Part shown: in pieces, positions 6,555 through 11,751 of the stretch | Position numbering within the stretch: the stretch's first letter is position 1 | How the letters are laid out: every line of letters starts with the position of its first letter | NCBI GenBank assembly: GCA_020793555.1 | Contig: DQIO01000267.1 | Coordinates: forward strand, 1 to 11,751 | From: Methanosarcinaceae archaeon | Lineage (GTDB): Archaea; Halobacteriota; Methanosarcinia; Methanosarcinales; Methanosarcinaceae | Length of the DNA: 11,751 bases | Direction: 5' to 3' | Made by a program: the position numbers and the translations under genes | Notes under the pieces: model-generated | What the model was told of the DNA's origin: nothing | Databases searched by the model: none | What the model saw: only the letters and a program-made list of their open reading frames with translations

Positions 6555-7013
6555 ATGCTAACTCGAAAAGGTGAAGACTATCTCGAAGCAATCCTCAATG
6601 TCACAGAAGATAAGGGATATGCCAGAATAAAGGACATAGCTGTTGCTCTGGATGTTAAGTCGCCAAGTGTTGTTGAAATGGTCAAGAAACTTGATAAAAT
6701 GAGTTTTGTTGTGTACAGGAAATATGACGGTATAACACTGACCGAAAAAGGACGAGAGATTGCTTTAATCATAAAGGACCGGCACGATACCCTGAAAGCC
6801 TTTCTGGAGATTATAAAAGTGCCTGAAAAAATTGCTGAGAGGGATGCATGCACAATGGAGCATGAACTGAATGAAATAACGACAAAACAGGTTAAAAATC
6901 TGGTTAATTTTGTGAAATCCGCGCCAGAATATCCTCAGTGGCTCAGGTATTTTGAAACATTCTGCACGACAGGAAAGCATCCATGTGAGGAAAAGGTTCG
7001 CAGGTTGAAGTGA
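6555..7013 (+). CDS. DtxR/MntR-family metal-dependent transcriptional regulator
   Basis: This 152-aa protein has an N-terminal winged helix-turn-helix (about 1-70, with GYARIKDIAVALDVKSPSVVEMVKKL as recognition unit) and a dimerisation/metal domain (about 71-140). Ligand positions align with Bacillus MntR numbering: D8, E11, H77, C99, E102 and H103. C99 with the following E102-H103 (ACTMEH) is like the Cys-x2-Glu-His set of the iron sensor DtxR, while D8 and E11 are MntR-like. There is no C-terminal SH3-like domain. Two further cysteines (C137, C144) lie in a FETFCTTGKHPC tail. It directly follows the feo operon and DtxR-type boxes precede feoA, so it is probably the iron-responsive repressor of that operon. 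Metal specificity is an inference from residues. Confidence 0.92.
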   Translation: MLTRKGEDYLEAILNVTEDKGYARIKDIAVALDVKSPSVVEMVKKLDKMSFVVYRKYDGITLTEKGREIALIIKDRHDTLKAFLEIIKVPEKIAERDACTMEHELNEITTKQVKNLVNFVKSAPEYPQWLRYFETFCTTGKHPCEEKVRRLK

Positions 7014-7033
7014 GTTCAAGTGGGTTCTTAGAC

Positions 7034-7044
7034 TTTCAATTTTT
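7034..7044 (+). terminator. T-rich stretch after the DtxR-family gene, possible terminator
   Basis: A pyrimidine-rich run, TTTCAATTTTT, begins 21 nt past the stop codon. Archaeal transcription often ends at such T-rich tracts without a hairpin, and no stable stem is seen here. The call rests on position and composition only. Confidence 0.3.
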
Positions 7045-7116
7045 CCGGTTCCCTTATGAGCATGCTGAGACAAGAACTGCGTAGGAAATTACATGTTTTA
7101 TTTCTCGTAGTGTTGT

Positions 7117-7381
7117 GTCAACCGCACTTTCCGCAGGTATATTTAAAAACAAATCATTTTCACAAACAAGAAATGATGTCGTATGATTGTTGTTTTCTAA
7201 ATTTTGGGATAAATGATTCGGAATGATGTATGTGATTTTTCTGCAGAAGTTGACAAATAGTATATTCAAAACATATATTTTATGTATGTCAACATAAATA
7301 TAATTTAGTATAAATGTGGAAAAACGCTATCAGGAAAAATTGTATAAAATTTGTAGATACCTGCGGAAAGTCAAGGTCAAC
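7117..7381. mobile_element. MITE-like unit with 15-bp perfect terminal inverted repeats
   Basis: ACTTTCCGCAGGTAT (7126-7140) recurs as its exact reverse complement at 7357-7371. Outside each arm the hexamer GTCAAC appears in direct orientation (7117-7122 and 7376-7381), as a target-site duplication might. The arms are separated from those hexamers by 3-4 unmatched bases. The interior is AT-rich, carries no credible gene, and includes another inverted pair (GTTGACA at 7249-7255, TGTCAAC at 7287-7293). The structure fits a miniature non-autonomous transposable element or the remnant of an insertion sequence that has lost its transposase. The inverted repeats are certain; their meaning is inferred, and a large regulatory stem is an alternative. 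Confidence 0.5.
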
Positions 7382-7455
7382 TATCAAATGTTATATTATT
7401 TTACCGAAACTGAAAGGGATCGGCGCACCAGTTCCCACCATAGTTAAATAGTGAC

Positions 7456-7529
7456 TAATTGGAAAGGCTCAACACATCGCTTACACTTTTTCAAGTGCTT
7501 AATTGGAAAGGCTCAACACATCGTTTACA
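7456..7529. repeat. Two 30-bp direct repeats before the zinc-finger helicase
   Basis: The copies at 7456-7485 and 7500-7529 begin TAATTGGAAAGGCTCAACAC and differ at one position (C7480 versus T7524). The period is 44 bp and the 14-bp spacer, with the end of the first repeat, can form CACTT (7484-7488) paired with AAGTG (7493-7497). The second copy ends 15 bp before the TATA box of the helicase gene, so the pair may be binding sites for a regulator. The spacing is too short for a CRISPR array. Confidence 0.8.
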
Positions 7530-7544
7530 ATTTCCAGCCACCAC

Positions 7545-7552
7545 TTATATAT
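7545..7552 (+). promoter_or_regulatory. TATA box for a probably leaderless helicase transcript
   Basis: TTATATAT is centred about 29 nt before the ATG at 7578, the distance at which archaeal transcription would begin at or within a few bases of the start codon. No ribosome-binding sequence precedes this ATG, which agrees with a leaderless mRNA. Confidence 0.6.
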
Positions 7553-7577
7553 GGCCATTAACAATTGAAATACGCAC

Positions 7578-10055
7578 ATGACGCTCTGGATACTCATAAA
7601 CGCTGAAAAGTCTAAAATTATCGTTATGCCGATAAAAAATAAGAAGAAGACCCCCTTATTCTCAGGAGAACTGATCCTGAGAACTACTTCGGCAGGTCCG
7701 CGTCCGCATAAGTTCAGGGTATTTCGTGACAACAAGGATGAGTATCGATCGCCGGAAGAACTGGTCGATCTTTTGCGGCTTTCGGAACGTATCATGATTA
7801 CAATTGGTGGGGACAGCAGACGCACATCCGATTTTTTAGAGATGCTCAAAGGCTTTCAACTTGAGGCTGACATGGTCAATGTTTGCAGATTTTGCCTCAT
7901 AAAGCGTAAATTCAATTTTGTGAACAAAAAGTCAATAAAATATCACCGGGAACTGATCTGCGAAGAATGTGCAAAAGAAGAACTGATGCGTACACTTAGA
8001 AATTCCCAGACTAATTACGGGGATGAAGCAGTCGCACACATGGAAGAACTGATGCTGCGGTCGAAAGACCTTGACCGTACTGTGGGAATGTTGAACCCGC
8101 AAAAACTTGATCCTTATTTTACCCGTTTTGATACTGTCAAGGCAAATCCCATCCGGGGCACAGCAAAGATCGCCGATCTTCCGATAAGAAAGAAATTCAA
8201 GTCCATCCTGTTGGAAAAATCCGAATACCTGTTGCCTGTGCAATCTTTATCTGTTAAAAAAGGATTGCTGGACGGGAAAGCCCAGCTGGTCACTTCAGTG
8301 ACTGCAACCGGTAAAACACTCATCGGTGAACTGGCCGGAATTGAGAATATCCTGCGCGGCAGGGGAAAGATGCTATATCTTGTACCCCTGGTAGCGCTGG
8401 CAAACCAAAAATATGACCAGTTCTCAAAACGATATGGCGGCATCGGGTTAAAAACATCCATACGGGTCGGCAGTGCCCGTATCAAAACCAAAAAAACATC
8501 ATCCATGAGCAGGTCACTTAATTCTGATATTATTATAGGTACTTACGAAGGACTTGATTACATCTTGCGGACAAGCAACGCAGATCAACTTGGCCAGGTC
8601 GGAACGGTGGTCATTGACGAGGTGCATATGCTTGAAGACCCTGAACGAGGGCACAGGTTGGATGGCCTGATAGGAAGAATGAAGTATGTCGCATCCGATG
8701 CCCAGTTCATCTATCTTTCTGCAACCGTGGCAAAGCCAGAAATGCTTGCAAAAAGTCTTGATGCTACACTTGTTGAATATGAGTACCGTCCGGTTCCGAT
8801 CGAGCGGCACCTGTTGTTCTGCCAGGAAAATGACAAGATTCGGCTGATTTCAAAACTTGCCAGGGATGAATATAGCATGACATCTTCAAAAGGACATAAG
8901 GGGCAGACAATAGTCTTTACCAATTCCAGACGTAACTGCCACCGCATATCAGAATCCATTTCCATGCTTTCAGCACCATATCATGCCGGTCTTACGCAGC
9001 ATGAGCGAATATCGGTTGAGAGGAGATTCGCATCAGGCAAATTACCTGTTATTGTGACTACGGCCGCACTTGCAGCTGGTGTTGATTTTCCATCATCACA
9101 GGTGATATTTGAATCGCTTGCAATGGGAATATCCTGGATATCCATACAGGAGTTTCTACAAATGCTGGGGCGTGCAGGGCGTTCGGATTATCATGACCGT
9201 GGTGTGGCTGTGCTGTTGGCTGTGCCTAACAAAAAATATACATCTGACCAAGCAGAATCCGAAGAGGTTGTTGCTGTGAACCTGCTAAAAGGCAGTATGG
9301 TGCATACTGAGATACAGTATGGCGAGGATGAGCAGATGGAGGAGATAATGGCATCGGTTGCGGTGACGTCTTCGAGAAAGGACCTTGAGACAATTCACAG
9401 GACGCTGCTTGCTGATTTTGCGATGGGTGCGCTGCTTTCACGATTAAAGAAATATAAGTTGATCAGGCAAAATGGTGACAACATCTCGCTCACACGTTTT
9501 GGCAGCATTGCTTCAAGGCATTTTTTGTCAGTCTCAAAGGCTTTCTTGATACGAAGTGCGGTTCTGGCAAACAATGATCCCCTGGATATTGTCACAAACC
9601 TTGAATTTTTTGATGCCGCATATTTTAAGTATGCGCCGCAGATATCGGTCGCTTTGAATATAAGTATGCCATCCAGGGTGTTTCAGGGTGCTTCGATCGA
9701 TATTCTTTTTGAGGGTGAGAATATCTCTAAACTCGATATGAAACTTCAGGATCAATTATTTGATTTTGCGAGTGAGTTTTTAGCATGTTCGTGCAGGGAT
9801 TCGCCATATTGCGGCTGTCCCGAGCGTAAGTTCTCGGCAAAGGTAATCAAACTCAGGACTGATGGGTATGATCCTGTCGGGATTGTGAGAAAACTGGAAG
9901 ACCTGTATGGAATTACGGCGTACGGTGGCGATGTGCTAGGTTATCTTGATGGTGTTATTAGAAATCTTGATGCAGTTGAGATGATCGCAAAGGCATATTC
10001 GAAAATGGATATAGCTTTTGAGGCTCACAGCCTGAAAAGAGCACTTGAGGGATGA
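7578..10055 (+). CDS. Archaeal DEAD/DEAH-box SF2 helicase with zinc finger (DUF5814-type)
   Basis: This 825-aa protein has an N-terminal domain (1-200) with a zinc-finger pair, C103-x2-C106 and C128-x2-C131, then a Ski2/Hel308-like helicase core. Motifs in order: a candidate Q-motif glutamine (Q222), motif I TATGKT (242-247), Ia LVPLVALANQ (268-277), GTYEGLD (321-327), motif II DEVH (347-350), motif III SAT (381-383), motif IV TIVFTNSR (444-451), motif V VTTAALAAGVDFP (493-505) and motif VI QMLGRAGR (528-535). A winged-helix-like region (about 600-650) follows. The C-terminus holds a second cysteine set, C737-x-C739-x5-C745-x-C747. It should be an ATP-dependent nucleic-acid helicase; DNA or RNA as substrate is undecided. 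It is preceded by repeats and a leaderless promoter, and has no operon partner. The DUF5814 label is from memory. Confidence 0.9.
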   Translation: MTLWILINAEKSKIIVMPIKNKKKTPLFSGELILRTTSAGPRPHKFRVFRDNKDEYRSPEELVDLLRLSERIMITIGGDSRRTSDFLEMLKGFQLEADMVNVCRFCLIKRKFNFVNKKSIKYHRELICEECAKEELMRTLRNSQTNYGDEAVAHMEELMLRSKDLDRTVGMLNPQKLDPYFTRFDTVKANPIRGTAKIADLPIRKKFKSILLEKSEYLLPVQSLSVKKGLLDGKAQLVTSVTATGKTLIGELAGIENILRGRGKMLYLVPLVALANQKYDQFSKRYGGIGLKTSIRVGSARIKTKKTSSMSRSLNSDIIIGTYEGLDYILRTSNADQLGQVGTVVIDEVHMLEDPERGHRLDGLIGRMKYVASDAQFIYLSATVAKPEMLAKSLDATLVEYEYRPVPIERHLLFCQENDKIRLISKLARDEYSMTSSKGHKGQTIVFTNSRRNCHRISESISMLSAPYHAGLTQHERISVERRFASGKLPVIVTTAALAAGVDFPSSQVIFESLAMGISWISIQEFLQMLGRAGRSDYHDRGVAVLLAVPNKKYTSDQAESEEVVAVNLLKGSMVHTEIQYGEDEQMEEIMASVAVTSSRKDLETIHRTLLADFAMGALLSRLKKYKLIRQNGDNISLTRFGSIASRHFLSVSKAFLIRSAVLANNDPLDIVTNLEFFDAAYFKYAPQISVALNISMPSRVFQGASIDILFEGENISKLDMKLQDQLFDFASEFLACSCRDSPYCGCPERKFSAKVIKLRTDGYDPVGIVRKLEDLYGITAYGGDVLGYLDGVIRNLDAVEMIAKAYSKMDIAFEAHSLKRALEG

Positions 10056-10097
10056 TCAAATCAAGATGGATCATGCGGCATGTGGCTCCATGCATCA

Positions 10098-10106
10098 AAA
10101 CCTATT
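10098..10106 (+). promoter_or_regulatory. Weak candidate TATA element for the DUF3467 gene
   Basis: The sequence AACCTATTAAAG around 10098-10110 is the best TATA-like match in the 134-nt gap before the DUF3467 start. It would give a leader of roughly 60 nt. The gap holds no other gene. Confidence 0.25.
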
Positions 10107-10189
10107 AAAGGGATGTAGTTAGAGTACCAATGAAACAGGGTTTATGAGTACCCGTTGAATAAGAAGGATAAGAACAGGAATACGTTTTC

Positions 10190-10561
10190 ATGACTAAAAA
10201 TAATGAAGATTTAAGAGCAAATCGAAATGTTAAGATCGAATTTTATAGACCTGAGGATTTTAAGCAGGTTTATGCGATAGGTGCAATAGGTGGACACAGT
10301 CCTTACGATTTCAGGATTGGATTTTACAATGATTCACCACGTGCATTTGGTGATGGGGGGGATTCACATGTTATTGAGAGGCGGGTAGAGACTGAAGTGA
10401 TACTGACTCCTCTTGCTGCACTTGAACTTTCACGCTGGCTAAATCAGCATATTCAGGATTATGAAAATATGTTTGGTCCGATCAGCAAGGTGATGCAGGT
10501 TAGCGAGAAGCCAAAAGTCAAATCTTCAAAGGACAGTTCTGAGATACAGGGCTATATATAG
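10190..10561 (+). CDS. DUF3467 family protein, function unknown
   Basis: This 123-aa protein matches the DUF3467 pattern: a first strand (VKIEFYRPEDFKQVYAIGA), a central block that begins HSPYDFRIGFYNDSP, a charged strand (VIERRVETEVILTP), then an amphipathic helix LAALELSRWLNQHIQDYENMFGPI, where the LTP-x-x-A-x-x-L and DYE-x-x-FG-x-I segments are characteristic. About 25 C-terminal residues are lysine- and serine-rich and probably disordered. It is soluble, with no cysteines. The family occurs in archaea and bacteria and has no assigned function that I know of. The ATG has only a weak ribosome-binding match (AGGAA, 10176-10180, 9-nt spacer). It stands alone between the helicase and the LSm gene. 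Confidence 0.8.
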   Translation: MTKNNEDLRANRNVKIEFYRPEDFKQVYAIGAIGGHSPYDFRIGFYNDSPRAFGDGGDSHVIERRVETEVILTPLAALELSRWLNQHIQDYENMFGPISKVMQVSEKPKVKSSKDSSEIQGYI

Positions 10562-10786
10562 ATCATAAATATACCTATATAGTATGTAATAGGATAAGTG
10601 AAGAATTAAATGCGTAAAAAATGCGTGACCATATGATATTTGGTGAGATGATCAATGTTGAATTGTATGGATTAAGATCGATATATCGCTAAGCATAAAT
10701 ATGATATTATGCATTTAAGATTCTTTGGTATCGAATTATCATTGTTTTATTGGTGTTAAATTTACAATTAATGTGAGGATATAATT
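10562..10786. other. AT-rich intergenic region with short palindromes
   Basis: No credible gene is present in this 225-nt gap. A 23-codon frame (10621-10692) lacks a ribosome-binding site. Small symmetric elements are visible: CCTAT and ATAGG arms just after the DUF3467 stop, CGATATATCG around 10679-10688, and the pair GCATAA (10693-10698) and TTATGC (10707-10712). The region must contain the promoter of the LSm gene, but no single TATA box stands out. Confidence 0.4.
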
Positions 10787-11011
10787 TTGTTCCCGAATAT
10801 AAAAGTTCAAAAATCGATTGGCTCGAAGGTTCAGGTAGAGATGAAAGGAGACCACCATATACTTGAAGGTACCCTTAAGAGTGTAGATGATTATCTCAAT
10901 CTTCACTTGGTAGATGCTGTTGAGATCACAGATGGCGAGAGACTTCGTTCTCTTGGGTCTGTGGTTTTGCGTGGAAACAACGTTATTCTTATTGTCCCTG
11001 TGGAAAATTGA
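10787..11011 (+). CDS. Sm-like archaeal protein (LSm, SmAP)
   Basis: This 74-aa protein carries both Sm motifs. Sm1 covers about 14-44 (VQVEMKGDHHILEGTLKSVD followed by DYLNLHLVDAVE) with the RNA-contacting D35 and N38. Sm2 is LGSVVLRGNNVILIV (56-70) with the R62-G63 pair that lines the U-rich RNA pocket. Archaeal LSm proteins form hexameric or heptameric rings that bind uridine-rich RNA and act in RNA metabolism. The start is TTG at 10787: GAGG (10775-10778) lies 8 nt upstream, an in-frame stop (TAA) is found at 10769-10771, and the first internal ATG would remove most of Sm1. It lies 21 nt before a winged-helix gene, a probable two-gene unit. Confidence 0.88.
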   Translation: MFPNIKVQKSIGSKVQVEMKGDHHILEGTLKSVDDYLNLHLVDAVEITDGERLRSLGSVVLRGNNVILIVPVEN

Positions 11012-11032
11012 TGTATTTTATCCTTTGGTAAT

Positions 11033-11380
11033 ATGATCATGGAACTGGATGAATTAACGTTAAACACGATCCGCAAGCATGATGACGGTGTTTTCCAGAG
11101 TATACTCTGGAAGGAGATGGACATCGATAGCCGGAAGTGCTCAAGGATTGTGACAAAACTGGTAAAGGATGGACTTGTTATACGAGAACATGCTGTTTCG
11201 AATGGTGCAAGAACGTACCTGATAAGGGTGGCAGAAACCGTCAAGCCATCGTTTGATCAACTTCTGGCAGGGGATATATTCTCTCCATGTGCAGGATGCA
11301 GGGATGCCTGCCAGCCAGAATTCTGTGGGAAACTTGGTGAATGGATCCTAAATTTAAGTGATGGCGATGACCAGTCCTGA
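11033..11380 (+). CDS. Winged-helix protein with C-terminal four-cysteine cluster
   Basis: This 115-aa protein has a MarR/Lrp-like winged helix-turn-helix at about 5-68: FQSILWKEMDIDSRKCSRIV as the helix-turn-helix, then a KLVKDGLVIREH helix and a NGARTYLIRV wing. A C-terminal motif, C86-x2-C89-x3-C93-x4-C98, could hold zinc or an Fe-S cluster, which would allow redox or metal sensing. C36 lies within the recognition region. It follows the LSm gene by 21 nt and may be co-transcribed. Two start codons 6 nt apart (11033 and 11039) are both possible, with only a weak GGT upstream; the longer is listed. Family context suggests a DNA-binding regulator, but its targets are unknown. Confidence 0.85.
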   Translation: MIMELDELTLNTIRKHDDGVFQSILWKEMDIDSRKCSRIVTKLVKDGLVIREHAVSNGARTYLIRVAETVKPSFDQLLAGDIFSPCAGCRDACQPEFCGKLGEWILNLSDGDDQS

Positions 11381-11393
11381 TCCAGGGCGAAAG

Positions 11394-11402
11394 CTTAATA
11401 AT
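11394..11402 (+). promoter_or_regulatory. Candidate TATA element of tRNA-Glu
   Basis: CTTAATAAT lies about 48 nt before the mature tRNA 5' end and 14 nt after the stop of the winged-helix gene. Initiation about 25 nt downstream would give a 5' leader of roughly 20 nt, to be removed by RNase P. Confidence 0.35.
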
Positions 11403-11446
11403 GATGTGTGACTTATTGGGCTCGCTTCACTGCGAATATTCATTAT

Positions 11447-11524
<78 letters not shown>

Positions 11525-11550
11525 GAATCTCACTTTCCACACGCCCCTCA

Positions 11551-11679
11551 TCAAAAATAATATTTTTCGCATTCTTTTCCCATCAGACCAAAAAAGTCCC
11601 ACAATTCATCAGTCATATTTACCACTCTTTTCTCAACATTCTCATCAAGTATAATTGTTAATTCTAGGCACAATTCCAT
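11551..11679 (-). CDS. Possible small hypothetical protein (42 aa)
   Basis: A minus-strand frame of 42 codons starts at ATG 11679 and ends 30 nt from the tRNA 3' end. The peptide begins MELCLELTIILDENVEKRVV and continues NMTDELWDFFGLMGKECEKYYF. It is acidic, with a strand-like start, an amphipathic helical part and two cysteines, a composition more protein-like than usual for a chance frame. An in-frame stop lies 6 nt before the ATG and no clear ribosome-binding site is present. I do not recognise a family. It may be a small accessory gene or a chance frame. Confidence 0.28.
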   Translation of the reverse strand: MELCLELTIILDENVEKRVVNMTDELWDFFGLMGKECEKYYF

Positions 11680-11751
11680 AATCTAGTGATTTTCCACTTT
11701 TTACGCCAAACATACCCCCTTAATCAGCTAAATACTGTTTTCCAATCACTT

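Noticed and set aside
7056..7226. 56-codon plus-strand ORF after the DtxR-family gene
   Set aside because: It has no ribosome-binding site, runs through the inverted repeat of the MITE-like unit, and its composition is not protein-like.
7456..7529. Minimal CRISPR array
   Set aside because: Only two repeats are present and the spacer is 14 bp, far shorter than CRISPR spacers. No cas gene is visible in the window.
10621..10692. 23-codon ORF between the DUF3467 and LSm genes
   Set aside because: No ribosome-binding sequence and no family resemblance; the length is within chance expectation for an AT-rich gap.

Overview
The window looks like a chromosomal segment of a methanogenic or methane-oxidising euryarchaeon, most likely from the Methanosarcinales. 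The reasons are a methanogenesis marker protein 8 homologue, a DUF5814-type archaeal helicase, a DUF3467 protein, an Sm-like archaeal protein, archaeal TATA elements, and a tRNA-Glu without an encoded CCA. The genus cannot be fixed from the sequence alone.

Layout. 1-777 is the 3' part of a methanogenesis marker 8 gene. It converges on a UvrD/Rep-type superfamily 1 helicase on the minus strand (876-2945), with a 10-bp hairpin between the two stop codons. 2946-3555 has no intact gene: it holds the helicase promoter, what looks like the decayed right end of an IS200/IS605-type (TnpB) element on the minus strand, and then a cluster of TTAGG/CCTAA half-sites that resemble DtxR/IdeR iron boxes.

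3556-6474 is a tightly packed ferrous-iron uptake operon. It encodes two tandem FeoA proteins, a FeoB broken into a stand-alone GTPase and a stand-alone permease that overlap by 4 nt, an unrecognised four-helix membrane protein, and a small cysteine-rich winged-helix protein that resembles FeoC. Immediately downstream, under its own short-leader promoter, is a DtxR-family regulator (6555-7013) whose visible metal ligands mix MntR-like and DtxR-like residues. A simple reading is that this regulator senses Fe2+ and binds the boxes upstream of feoA, closing an iron-homeostasis loop contained in about 3.6 kb.

7014-7577 is a second gene-poor stretch. It contains a MITE-like unit of about 265 bp with 15-bp perfect inverted repeats, then two 30-bp near-identical direct repeats 44 bp apart, and then a TATA box placed for a leaderless start. 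The 825-aa zinc-finger helicase (7578-10055) follows, then a DUF3467 protein (10190-10561), an LSm protein with a TTG start (10787-11011), a winged-helix protein with a C-terminal four-cysteine cluster (11033-11380), and tRNA-Glu(TTC) (11447-11521). A 42-codon minus-strand ORF after the tRNA is possible but unproven.

The most interesting material is the Feo island: a split FeoB that appears to lack the helical GDI domain, an extra membrane protein, a Cys-rich FeoC-like protein, and a cognate-looking regulator with candidate operators.
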